A DNA stretch of 64,000 nt, from assembly GCF_001424875.1 (NCBI RefSeq), contig NZ_LMCT01000014.1, positions 8,431 through 72,430 on the forward strand, read 5' to 3'. How positions within the stretch are numbered: the first letter of the stretch is position 1; each line of letters opens with the position of its first letter. This stretch comes from Kitasatospora sp. Root107. Lineage in GTDB: Bacteria; Actinomycetota; Actinomycetes; Streptomycetales; Streptomycetaceae. The translations under genes were made by a program, and so were the position numbers. Below are positions 26,259 through 34,155 of this stretch, piece by piece. Below the pieces are notes generated by a model. The model saw only the letters and a list, made by a program, of their open reading frames with translations, was not told the origin of the DNA and made no database searches.

Positions 26259-26759
26259 TCAGCTGAAGATCGCGTCGGCGGCCTTGCGGATCGCGCCGGG
26301 CTGGTGCGGACGGCGGGGTGCGGTAGCGCGGACCTCGATCATCCGGGCGCCGATCTCCTGGAGCTCCTTGCGGCCCAGTTCGGCCCGGACCCGAGGGAAC
26401 CAGTCGCCCTCCTCCTCGTCGATGTGGTGGCTGACGGACTCGATCAGCACGGTGGTCTTGGCGTCGAAGCGTTCGTCGTCGGGGCCCATCGCGTCCAGCT
26501 CCTGGCACAGCACGTCGGCGACGTGGTGCTCCTCGTAGGACTCGAGGATGTCTCCCTCCAACTGGGGGAGCAGCTTCCGGATTCGGGGGTACATGACCTC
26601 GTTCTCCAGGTAGGTGTGGACGGTCAGCGCCTCCACGATCTTGTCGACGAGGTTGTGCCTGGTCGCCTTGGCGTCCGGCTCGGTGGCTTCGAACGCGCGG
26701 AAGAGCCGGCGGATCTCCTTGTGGTCCTCCCTGAGGAGAACGATGGCGTCGGTGGACAC
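26259..26759 (-). CDS. Hemerythrin HHE-domain protein
   Basis: A 166-residue four-helix bundle expected to bind a di-iron site and sense or bind O2 or reactive species. Ligand motifs are in the right order: H in LLREDHKEIRRLF, HxxxE in HTYLENEVMYP, H in ESYEEHHVADVL and HxxxE in VSHHIDEEEGDWF. The GTG at 26759 follows GGGAGGTAGCT. The C-terminal PRRPHQPGAIRKAADAIFS tail lies outside the bundle. Confidence 0.87.
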   Translation of the reverse strand: MSTDAIVLLREDHKEIRRLFRAFEATEPDAKATRHNLVDKIVEALTVHTYLENEVMYPRIRKLLPQLEGDILESYEEHHVADVLCQELDAMGPDDERFDAKTTVLIESVSHHIDEEEGDWFPRVRAELGRKELQEIGARMIEVRATAPRRPHQPGAIRKAADAIFS

Positions 26760-26761
26760 AG

Positions 26762-26866
26762 CTACCTCCCGAGATTCGGATCGGCTGCCGCGCCCACCCG
26801 GCGCGGCCGCCCGCGGATGACCTTCCACAGCCGGGAGCGGAGTCCGAGCGCCAGCCTGCGCCACAT
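26762..26866 (-). CDS. Possible 34-residue basic peptide upstream of hemerythrin
   Basis: An ATG at 26866 opens MWRRLALGLRSRLWKVIRG and a basic tail; its TAG stop overlaps the ribosome site of the hemerythrin gene, so translation could be coupled. The amphipathic, Arg-rich N-terminus resembles a small membrane-associated peptide. There is no clear ribosome site of its own and I do not recognise a family. The remaining 26867-27076 shows no gene. Confidence 0.3.
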   Translation of the reverse strand: MWRRLALGLRSRLWKVIRGRPRRVGAAADPNLGR

Positions 26867-27076
26867 CGTGTTCACGGCCCGCCACCTCGTCTCCTCCGCT
26901 CGTGCGGCCCCGTGCGCGTCTGCCCGGCCGGCCCCACTTCACACGCTCCGTGCACATACCCCGGCAACGGCCCTGGCGGCGCGGGCCTGCGCGATTCGGG
27001 TGGTCAGGACGGTCAGGAGTTCGGCGTTCTCATCGGCCGGAACTGACGCTCGATCAGCCGGGCTGCTGCTCCCCGG

Positions 27077-29227
27077 TCACGCCTCCACCGGTACGGAGAC
27101 CTCGCCGGTGCGCCGGAGCTTCTGCCAGCGCAGTCGGCCACCGGTCATCGCGGTGATCGCGGACTGCAACAGGACGATGTACATCAGCTGTCGGTAGACC
27201 AGCTGCTGGGTCGGCAGGCTGATCAGGTGCCAGGGCTTCTCGTGGTCGAGCCGGAAGGCGTACCAGGACAGCAAGGCCTGGATCGCCAGGAAGCCGCCGA
27301 AGCTGACGAGGGTCATCCCGGCGTCCGCGAACAGCAAGCCGTAGATCAGGAAGATGTCGATCAGCGGCGCCAGCAGCGGGGCGACCACGCCGAACATCAC
27401 GACGAGCGGCAGCCCCCGGCGGCCGAAGCGCCCGGCCGGCCCGCGGGCGGTGACGGCGCGGCGGTGCTTCCACATCGCCTGCATCGAGCCGTAGCTCCAG
27501 CGGTACCGCTGGGACCAGAGCTGCTGGAGGCTGGCGGGGGCCTCCGTCCAGGCACGGGCGCGCTCGGCGTAGACGACCCGCCAGCCTTCGCAGAGCACCG
27601 CCATGGTGACGTCGGTGTCCTCGGCGAGGGTGTCGTCGCTCATCCCGCCGACCGCCTGCAGGGCCTCCTTGCGGAAGGCGCCGACCGCGCCGGGGATGGT
27701 CGGGATGATGCCGAGCATGTCGTACATCCGGCGGTCCAGGTTGTGGCCGAGGACGTACTCGATGTGCTGCCAGGCCCCGATCAGGGTGTCGCGGTTGCCG
27801 ACCTTGGCGTTGCCCGAGACCGCGCCGATCCCAGGGTCACCGAAGGGCTGGACCAGTTCGCGCACGGTGGAGGGCTCGAAGACCGTGTCGCCGTCCATCA
27901 TCACGACGATGTCGTGCGAGGCGGCCGCGATGCCCACGTTGAGGGCGCTCGACTTGCCGCCGTTGACCTTGCGGATCAGCCGGACGAACGGCAGGCCCAT
28001 CTCCTCGACGATGTCCGCGGTGCCGTCCGAGGAGCCGTCGTCGATGACGATGACCTCGATCGGGTAGTCACTGGCGGCCAGCGAGTTGAGGGTGTTGGCG
28101 ATGCACTCGCGCTCGTTGTAGGCCGGGACCAGCACGGTGACCGGACGGGTGACGGGCTCGCCCCAGGCGTCCTGCCGCCTGCCGCGGCGGGCGTGGATCG
28201 GAGCGAGCACCAGCATCAGCGCGAACCGGCCGAAGTTCAGGAAGCCGACCACGGCCAACAGCCCGATCAGCGCCGGCAGGGTGCGCATGGACAGCTGGGT
28301 GGCCCAGATGTAGCCCTTGCCCGCCCACAGCTGGTAGCCGTGCACCGGCGTGGTGGCACTGGAGGCGCCGAACGCCTCGGAGATGGTGGTGAAGCGGTAG
28401 CCGTCGGCCTGCAGCTTGTCGATGAGCACGCCGAGCGCCTCGACGGTCTGGGAGCGGTCGCCACCGGCGTCGTGCAGCAGGATCAGCTCGCCCGCGCCGG
28501 GCGTGGCCGGCAACGCCTCCTTGACGATGGCGTCCACGCCCGGACGCTTCCAGTCGTCGGTGTCGTGGTCGATGAAGGCGGTGACGTAGCCGCGGGCACC
28601 CAGGTACTTGATCACCGGGTAGTTCCAGTCGTCCAGGGCGGCCGAGTCGGAGGAGTACGGCGGGCGGAACAGCGAGCTGTGCACCCCCGCGACGCCGGCC
28701 AGCGCCAGCTGTGTCTGGGCCATCTCCCAGCTGATCCGGGCGTGCGACTGGAAGGCCAGGTCGGGGTGGGTGAAGGTGTGCAGGCCGATCTCGTGGCCAC
28801 CCGCCACGATCTCCCGGATCAGGTCCGGGTTGCGGGCGGTCATGGCACCGGTCACGAAGAAGTCCGCGCGGACGTTGCGGGACGCGAGGATCTCCAGGAT
28901 CTTCGGGGTCCAGTCCTTCGAGGGGCCGTCGTCGAAGCTCAGGACCACGGTGCGGTCCGGGATGCTGTAGCTCACCGGATGGTCGTTCCTGCTGCCGCGC
29001 GCGTCGATGATCGGGCCGCCCGTGAGCAGGTTCTCCGGCACGGTCGTCTTGTCGACCGACGGGGCGATCCGGGTGTCGTGGAACACCTCGTTGGTGCCCA
29101 GACCGCGCAGGACGATGAGCGCGAGCAGGCACGCCAGCAGGGACAGCGGCATGAAGAAGCGCAAGGGCGGCGCGGCCAGTCGGCGCGGCCTGCGCGGGGA
29201 CTGCCGGCGGCGCTGGTGGCGGGACAA
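27077..29227 (-). CDS. matB: Bifunctional polysaccharide deacetylase / family 2 glycosyltransferase (MatB-like)
   Basis: A 716-residue membrane enzyme that likely makes and deacetylates an extracellular beta-linked GlcNAc-type polymer, as MatB does in mycelial aggregation of Streptomyces. The N-terminal membrane anchor precedes a NodB domain: VVLSFDDGPS, GLHTFTHPDL, FRPPYSSD, DTDDWKRPG, LILLHDAGG. After a helix comes a GT2 domain with VIDDGSSDGTA, MMDGDTVF, LAEDTDV and the QRYRWSYG processive motif, then C-terminal helices. The TTG at 29227 has AGGAG at proper spacing. The small gene upstream fits MatA. The symbol is by architecture and neighbour. Confidence 0.82.
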   Translation of the reverse strand: MSRHQRRRQSPRRPRRLAAPPLRFFMPLSLLACLLALIVLRGLGTNEVFHDTRIAPSVDKTTVPENLLTGGPIIDARGSRNDHPVSYSIPDRTVVLSFDDGPSKDWTPKILEILASRNVRADFFVTGAMTARNPDLIREIVAGGHEIGLHTFTHPDLAFQSHARISWEMAQTQLALAGVAGVHSSLFRPPYSSDSAALDDWNYPVIKYLGARGYVTAFIDHDTDDWKRPGVDAIVKEALPATPGAGELILLHDAGGDRSQTVEALGVLIDKLQADGYRFTTISEAFGASSATTPVHGYQLWAGKGYIWATQLSMRTLPALIGLLAVVGFLNFGRFALMLVLAPIHARRGRRQDAWGEPVTRPVTVLVPAYNERECIANTLNSLAASDYPIEVIVIDDGSSDGTADIVEEMGLPFVRLIRKVNGGKSSALNVGIAAASHDIVVMMDGDTVFEPSTVRELVQPFGDPGIGAVSGNAKVGNRDTLIGAWQHIEYVLGHNLDRRMYDMLGIIPTIPGAVGAFRKEALQAVGGMSDDTLAEDTDVTMAVLCEGWRVVYAERARAWTEAPASLQQLWSQRYRWSYGSMQAMWKHRRAVTARGPAGRFGRRGLPLVVMFGVVAPLLAPLIDIFLIYGLLFADAGMTLVSFGGFLAIQALLSWYAFRLDHEKPWHLISLPTQQLVYRQLMYIVLLQSAITAMTGGRLRWQKLRRTGEVSVPVEA

Positions 29228-29260
29228 AATGGCGCTCCTGGAGATGGGTGGTGCGGCGGT

Positions 29261-29701
29261 TCAGGGGTGCTTGGTCGACTGGCCCGAGGGCGTCGCGCCA
29301 CGCAGTGTGGTGGTGGTCGGCTTCGACGTGGTCTTCGTCGAGGGGGTCGCGGAGCGCGAAGGCGTCCTGGGCGACGACGTCGACGGTGACGGTGACGGAG
29401 TGGGTGACGGGATGGGTGACGGCGACGTCACGGATGTGGGCGACTGGGCGGGCGGCTGCACGGGTATCCCCATCGCCGGGGCGTCCGCCTGCATGCCGAC
29501 CAGGCTGCCGGCCATGACGACCGCCAGGATCGCGCCGACCACCGAGACCGGCCAGCCGAAGCCCCGCAGCAGCCGACCGCGCAGACCGGACTGGGAGACG
29601 AACACCGGTGCGGGAGCGTCCTCTTCGAAGTCTGGTTCGTACACGTCGGACTGTGGCGGGTGTGCCGATTCGGGTTCGATGGAGGTGATGACTGGGCGCA
29701 C
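29261..29701 (-). CDS. matA: Single-pass membrane protein with Ser/Thr/Pro tail (MatA-like)
   Basis: A 146-residue protein: an acidic cytosolic N-terminus (VYEPDFEEDAPAPVFV), one helix near residues 48-70 and an exported tail of Pro/Ser/Thr repeats (SPIPSPTPSPSPSTSS). The start is GTG at 29701 with GAAAGGCG upstream. It has no enzymatic domain and directly precedes the deacetylase/glycosyltransferase gene, as the small partner gene does in the mat locus. The assignment depends on context. Confidence 0.6.
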   Translation of the reverse strand: MRPVITSIEPESAHPPQSDVYEPDFEEDAPAPVFVSQSGLRGRLLRGFGWPVSVVGAILAVVMAGSLVGMQADAPAMGIPVQPPAQSPTSVTSPSPIPSPTPSPSPSTSSPRTPSRSATPSTKTTSKPTTTTLRGATPSGQSTKHP

Positions 29702-30000
29702 CTTGCGACGCCTTTCAGTGCAGGGTACGTAGACCGCCGGAGCGTAGAGCGAACGCTAGTGCACCGCCTGAATCGAATTGGACTCGATGGGTGGATTTGG
29801 CCTGATCCGGCGGGGGGTTGTAATCGGATCGGAATACCGGACGACACGTACCGGACGGTAGACATGCGCATGCCGTTGACCTCGGACTCCGTCCCTCCGG
29901 ATCAGGACGGGGCGCACCGGAGGGGCCTGCACGCCCCGTTAGGATGACCCCCTCATCTGATCAGTGCGCACGTGTGATCGGTACGCCCCAAGGAGACCGC

Positions 30001-30969
30001 GTGAGTCAGCCCCGCCGTACCCGTCGTCACCGCGCGTGGAGCGTCCTCGCCCTCCCGGCCCTGCTGGGCGTGCTCACCGCCTGTTCGAGCGGTCCGGCGT
30101 CCGGTGGCGGCGACGGCGCCACCGCGACGGCGAAGGCCGGGTCCGCGGCCAGCACCTCGCCGACCCCGACCGGCCCGCCGGGAACCCTGTTCGACAGCTT
30201 CCACTACACCGGTCCCACCGACCCCGCGCTCACCGCCCACGGCTGGGAGATACGCACCGGCGAGGGCGGCCCCGGGATCAAGGACACGTGGTCCGACACC
30301 GGTGCGAGCTTCCCCGCCGACACCACTGCCCAGGGCGGCCGGACCCTGCAGCTGCAGGCGTCCACCGACGGCACCCAGAAGGGCACCAAGCAGGTCGAGA
30401 TCCAGAGCACCGGCAGCAAGCTCTTCAACGGCACCTTCGCCGCCCGGGTCTACCTCAGCGACAAGCCGGCCGGCGGCAAGAACGGCGACCACGTCGTCCA
30501 GTCCTACTTCCCGATCTCCGCCTCGGACGACTCGGCGAACTACAGCGAGCTCGACTACGAGTACATGCCGAACGGCGGCTGGGGCACGCCGGGTCCGCAG
30601 CTCGACACCACCAGCTGGTTCAAGGCCGATCCGCCCGACCGGGTCACCAAGCCGCACAAGCAGCGCTTCGAGGGCTGGCACATCATGATGGTCACCGCCG
30701 TGGACGGGAAGGCCACCTACTCCATGGACGGCAAGGAGCTGTTCACCAGCACCGGCAAGTACGTGCCGCACGAGAAGATGGATGTCCACTTCAGCAACTG
30801 GTTCGTCGACCTGCTGCCGTCCCTCGGTGGACAGCGCACCTGGAACCTGAAGATCAACTGGTTCTACTACAAGGACGCCGCGGCCGTCCCCTACGCGGAC
30901 GTCCAGAAGACGGTGGACGGCTTCTACAGCGCCGGCACCGACTTCGTGGACACCCTGGCGAAGCCCTGA
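30001..30969 (+). CDS. Secreted lipoprotein with GH16-like beta-glucanase domain
   Basis: A 322-residue lipoprotein. Signal peptide with lipobox LGVLTAC-S at about residue 25, a Ser/Thr/Pro linker, then a jelly-roll domain. The segment YSELDYEYMPNGGWG contains the E-x-D-x-E arrangement of GH16 active sites, and later FEGWHIMMVTAVDGKATYSM resembles the GH16 cord region. The GTG has an AAGGAGA ribosome site. It may process the extracellular polysaccharide made by the divergent MatB-like system. A weak hairpin (CCCGG..CCGGG) follows the stop. Confidence 0.75.
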   Translation: MSQPRRTRRHRAWSVLALPALLGVLTACSSGPASGGGDGATATAKAGSAASTSPTPTGPPGTLFDSFHYTGPTDPALTAHGWEIRTGEGGPGIKDTWSDTGASFPADTTAQGGRTLQLQASTDGTQKGTKQVEIQSTGSKLFNGTFAARVYLSDKPAGGKNGDHVVQSYFPISASDDSANYSELDYEYMPNGGWGTPGPQLDTTSWFKADPPDRVTKPHKQRFEGWHIMMVTAVDGKATYSMDGKELFTSTGKYVPHEKMDVHFSNWFVDLLPSLGGQRTWNLKINWFYYKDAAAVPYADVQKTVDGFYSAGTDFVDTLAKP

Positions 30970-31022
30970 GCCCGGCCCGACCGGGTCAGACGCGCGACAT
31001 GCCGTAGGCGCCCTTGCCGGGT

Positions 31023-32204
31023 TCACGCATCCCGTACGTCGGCTGCGGCGATCAACGGCAGCGGGACGGAAATCCCCTGCTGCCGACACCAGTTGAGGGT
31101 GAGGGCGAGCGGCACGCCGCGCTCCGAGCGCAGCCGGGCCAGCTCGGCCGCCAGCTCGTCGGGGGTCGGGCGTCGGGCCAGGCAGCGCAGGAAGTGCCGA
31201 TGGCCCGCCGCGACCGCGCGGTCGAAGGCGGCGGTCTCGCGCTCCACCAGGTGGCGGGCGGCCACCGAGAGGGCGGGGAAGCCGTGGGCACTGCCCGCCA
31301 GCGCCACCAGGTCGGCCATCCCGGCGGCGGGCGCGCCGGCCAGCACCACGCTGCCGGCCGCCCGGCGCAACAGCCGCCGGGTGGTGTGCGCCGGACCGCG
31401 CGGGCCGGGGACGGAGCCCGTGGCCAGCAGTAGCGCCACCGCGCGGATGTGGTCGACGACCAGACGCAGGGCCTGCCCGGGCGCGGGCAGGCTGAGGAGT
31501 TCAGGCAGCCGGGCACCGACCGACTCCAGCAGGCCGCGCAAGGGCGGCAGGTCGAAGGGGTCACCCAGCTGGGCGGAGCCGCAGGAGATCGCGTCCTCGG
31601 CGGCGAGGAACTCGAAGACCGGCAGGCCGGCTGCCCGCGCCGGCCCGGTGAACCGGCCGTCGCCCAGGTGGAGGTACCGGCCACAGAGGCAGCCGGGCGC
31701 GCAGGCCGCCGAGCAGGCCGGGCCGATCTGGCAGTCCAGCGACAGCAGGACGCCGTGCGTCCCGCGCATCCGGCGGGGCGCGCAGGGCGGTGCCTCGATG
31801 TCCGGGCCTTCCCCCGTCTGCGGGATGCCCAGGCGGGCCAGCGCGGCCCGGACCGGGTCGCCCGCCCGGGCCTGGTCCGCCATCCGGCAGACCACCATGT
31901 CCCGACCCAGGCCGCAGGCTCCCAGCGCCTCGAACATGTCGCCCAGGACGTCCTGGGGTGCGCGCGGGCCGACCCAGGCCGCACTGACCGTCCGCCGGGC
32001 GGTCAGCGGCACGGCCTCGGGCAGAGCCCCCAGCCGACCCGTGTGGACGCCCCACTGCAGCGCGACGGAACCGCCCTCGCGGCGCACGGCTCCGAACAGC
32101 AGCCCCCCGTCGGCGTGCGGGCTGCGCGGGTGGCGCCACCGATACCCGGCGTTGGTCAGGGACTCGACGAACAGCTGAGCCGGCTCAGCCGTGTGCGCAA
32201 TCAT
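31023..32204 (-). CDS. Degenerate alanyl-tRNA synthetase-like protein (truncated, active site altered)
   Basis: A 393-residue protein that aligns by eye with residues 1 to about 400 of AlaRS. VLGDMFEALGACGLGRDM corresponds to the GDMFEMLGNFSFGDYF region, and GDPFDLPPLRGLLESVGARL to the segment after motif 3. DHIRAVALLLATGSVPG plus TTRRLLRRA match the highly conserved ADHIRA..FLI.DGVLP..RRIIRRA block, and FPALSVAARHLVERETAAFD matches the following helices. The motif 3 GLER stretch is replaced by EDAISCGS and the FMQY segment is lost; a new Cys-rich patch GPACSAACAPGCLCG appears. Editing and C-terminal domains are absent. Aminoacylation is therefore doubtful. Divergent from the secreted-peptide gene. 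Confidence 0.7.
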   Translation of the reverse strand: MIAHTAEPAQLFVESLTNAGYRWRHPRSPHADGGLLFGAVRREGGSVALQWGVHTGRLGALPEAVPLTARRTVSAAWVGPRAPQDVLGDMFEALGACGLGRDMVVCRMADQARAGDPVRAALARLGIPQTGEGPDIEAPPCAPRRMRGTHGVLLSLDCQIGPACSAACAPGCLCGRYLHLGDGRFTGPARAAGLPVFEFLAAEDAISCGSAQLGDPFDLPPLRGLLESVGARLPELLSLPAPGQALRLVVDHIRAVALLLATGSVPGPRGPAHTTRRLLRRAAGSVVLAGAPAAGMADLVALAGSAHGFPALSVAARHLVERETAAFDRAVAAGHRHFLRCLARRPTPDELAAELARLRSERGVPLALTLNWCRQQGISVPLPLIAAADVRDA

Positions 32205-32216
32205 TCACATCACTCA

Positions 32217-32232
32217 TGACTCGATTATTGAC
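32217..32232. promoter_or_regulatory. Cluster box TGACTCG-A-TTATTGAC
   Basis: Lies 13-28 bases upstream of the AlaRS-like start on the opposite strand. Nearly identical to 39071-39086 and, in reverse complement with one extra base, to 37943-37959. TGAC half-sites are 12 bases apart, on one face of the helix. Confidence 0.55.
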
Positions 32233-32345
32233 CGCCCAATACTCGAATCTTAACAGGGGCCTTTGGCGATGCATATGCTTTTCCATGGCGACCAAAGTCG
32301 GACACGCCGGACACTATGGGACGAATCGCCCGGGATGGAGATCAT

Positions 32346-32369
32346 TGACAACCCGGGTCATGATTGTCA
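32346..32369. promoter_or_regulatory. Inverted repeat upstream of secreted-peptide gene
   Basis: TGACAA-N12-TTGTCA, 58 bases before the 54-residue peptide gene. Possible operator; TGACAA also occurs at 39083, 43852, 43865 and 54031. Confidence 0.4.
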
Positions 32370-32426
32370 TTATTTCGAGTGAAGTTCCAGTCGGAACGAT
32401 TCTCAGATCCATGAACGGGGCCTTTA

Positions 32427-32591
32427 ATGATTCAGAAGCTCATAGCGATGTCCGTCTTTCTGCTCGTCGCCGCCGTGCTGACCCTGGCCCCCGTGCAGAG
32501 CGGAAGCGCACAGCTCGACAACGGCCGGGGCGCGCACACCGTGACCGCCCTCGGGTCGCCGACGGGCATAGACATCCCGCTCTGCTGTTGA
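32427..32591 (+). CDS. Small secreted peptide (54 residues), candidate signalling peptide
   Basis: From the ATG at 32427: MIQKLIAMSVFLLVAAVLTL (a classical Sec signal peptide, basic then hydrophobic), then APVQSGSA with an Ala-x-Ala-like cleavage zone, then a short exported part of about 26 residues ending PTGIDIPLCC. A second in-frame ATG seven codons later gives the same product. It sits beside and convergent to an XRE/TPR regulator, separated by a strong terminator. This is the layout of secreted pro-pheromones of the PapR/PlcR type, where the C-terminal residues are the signal. An alternative is a RiPP precursor, since the two terminal Cys could be modified by YcaO. The ribosome site is weak. 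Confidence 0.6.
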   Translation: MIQKLIAMSVFLLVAAVLTLAPVQSGSAQLDNGRGAHTVTALGSPTGIDIPLCC

Positions 32592-32629
32592 CGGGCAACC
32601 GCGTCAGTACCATGCACGGGTCGGGCCCC

Positions 32630-32675
32630 GACGCGTCGATGGGCGGCCCCGTCCACAGGAGCCGCCCATCGCGTC
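32630..32675. terminator. Bidirectional terminator between peptide and regulator genes
   Basis: CGATGGGCGGC pairs with GCCGCCCATCG around a 13-base loop, extended by imperfect GACGCGT/GCGTC pairing. It lies between the two convergent stops. Confidence 0.7.
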
Positions 32676-32689
32676 CGACGTCACACCGG

Positions 32690-34039
32690 TCAGGGTCGGG
32701 GGAGCCCGGGCACCGACTTCGCGACATTGCCGACCAGAGTCCCGCGCCGGCCCATGCAGCGCATGCCCTGGCGATACGCCCACACCGCGCGTTCCTCCTG
32801 ACCTGAGCGCTCCAGCACCTCTGCCAGCTCCGCCCAGGCGAAAGCCGCCTGGCGCCCCGCCTCGGAAGCCTCCAGGGTCAGTGCGGCCCGCTCGTAGGCG
32901 CTCCGGGCAGCCTCCTCCTCGCCCTGCTCCAGGTAGGCGGCAGCCAGCACCAGCAGTGTCCGAGCCGTCTCCAGCCGGTGCTTGGAACCCAGCAGGTCGA
33001 GCGCGCGGCGGGCGTGACCGACGGCGGTCTCCGGGTGGCCCGAGAGCAGGTGGGCGCGGGCCATCGCCGTCTCGCAGTAGGCGATGTCGACGCTGCTGCC
33101 CTGGCTGGCCAGCACGTCGGCGCTCTGCTGCAGCAGCCCCTTCGCCGTGTCCACGTCCGGCGCGTCGGTCTGCAGCAGGACCGCCGCGTAGGCGTTACGC
33201 AGTCGGGCCAGCGCCCGGTGGTTGTCGCCCTCGGAGTAGATCGCCAGCGCCCGCCGGATCAGCATCAGTGCGTCACCGGAACGGCCGTTGCTGTGCGCGG
33301 CCACGCTGGCGTTCCAGTAAACGGCGCCGAGCGCCCTCGGGTCGCTCACCTCCTTGGCCTGCTCGATGCCGACGGAGGCGAGATAGGCCGCGCGGTGCAG
33401 GTCACCGCGCTCGTAGTGCAGCCCGACCAGGGTGGCGACCAGCTCCATGCCGACCACGGTGGGCGCCAGATTGAGGTCCTGCACCTGGGTCAGCGTGGTC
33501 TCGGCCAGGTCGATGGCGTACGAGAGGTCGCCCAGTTCGCGGTAGCAGCGGCAGAGCGCCACGACCACGGCGAGCTGGGAGCTGCGGCTGTTCGCCTGCC
33601 GGGCCGCCGTCCGCAGCGCCTCGTAGCGCACCACGGCCTCCTCGAGCCGGCCGCTGTGCTCCAGCGCCTTGGCCACGCCCAGTTCGGCGGCCTCCGCGAT
33701 CTCCTGCTCCCCCGCCGCGGCGGCCTTGCCCTGCAATTCCTGGTACGCCCGCAGCGCGCCGGCGGCGTCGCCGGTGCGGAGCGTCATCTCCGCGTAATGC
33801 ATTTCCACTTCGAGGTCGCCGGTCTGGGCGCGCTCGACGAAACTCAGCAGATTCGCCGGATCGCAGGACAGCCGTTCGGCCAGCTGTTCCAGCACGGCGC
33901 CGGACGGATTGCGCTTGCCGGCTTCGAGCAGGGAAATGTAGCTGGACGACAGATCGTCTCCCGCCAGGTCTGCCTGCGACATCCCGGCTGCTCGGCGCAG
34001 TTGCCGGATACGGGACCCGAGGCCCTGAAGATCTACCAT
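32690..34039 (-). CDS. XRE-family HTH regulator with TPR repeats (RRNPP-like architecture)
   Basis: A 449-residue cytosolic regulator. Residues about 5-60 form an XRE HTH (SRIRQLRRAAGMSQADLAG, then SSSYISLLEAGKRNPS). The rest is helical repeats of TPR type, for example GAVYWNASVAAHSNGRSGDA, LRNAYAAVLLQTDAP and LVLAAAYLEQGEEEAARSAY. This is the architecture of peptide-responsive regulators such as PlcR and of many actinomycete cluster regulators. The ATG at 34039 has a GGAGGG ribosome site; a longer start lies inside the putative operator at 34075. With the adjacent secreted peptide it forms a plausible peptide-sensing pair controlling the cluster. Confidence 0.82.
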   Translation of the reverse strand: MVDLQGLGSRIRQLRRAAGMSQADLAGDDLSSSYISLLEAGKRNPSGAVLEQLAERLSCDPANLLSFVERAQTGDLEVEMHYAEMTLRTGDAAGALRAYQELQGKAAAAGEQEIAEAAELGVAKALEHSGRLEEAVVRYEALRTAARQANSRSSQLAVVVALCRCYRELGDLSYAIDLAETTLTQVQDLNLAPTVVGMELVATLVGLHYERGDLHRAAYLASVGIEQAKEVSDPRALGAVYWNASVAAHSNGRSGDALMLIRRALAIYSEGDNHRALARLRNAYAAVLLQTDAPDVDTAKGLLQQSADVLASQGSSVDIAYCETAMARAHLLSGHPETAVGHARRALDLLGSKHRLETARTLLVLAAAYLEQGEEEAARSAYERAALTLEASEAGRQAAFAWAELAEVLERSGQEERAVWAYRQGMRCMGRRGTLVGNVAKSVPGLPRP

Positions 34040-34074
34040 GACCACCCTCCTTGACTCTGCATGAAGATTAGCAG

Positions 34075-34091
34075 TTGACATCACCTGTCAA
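34075..34091. promoter_or_regulatory. Palindrome upstream of XRE/TPR regulator
   Basis: TTGACA-TCACC-TGTCAA, 36 bases before the regulator start; a TGACTC word lies at 34052-34057. Candidate auto-regulatory operator. Confidence 0.5.
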
Positions 34092-34155
34092 GGCCGGGCT
34101 CAACCTCCGGTGGGATGGCCCGGACCGTTCTCATCCCGATTGGGTGGGGCGACGG

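Noticed and set aside
32216-32806. 196-codon plus-strand frame starting at the promoter box
   Set aside because: It spans the promoter, the secreted-peptide gene in another frame and the terminator, with no protein-like composition; its ATG is part of the conserved box.
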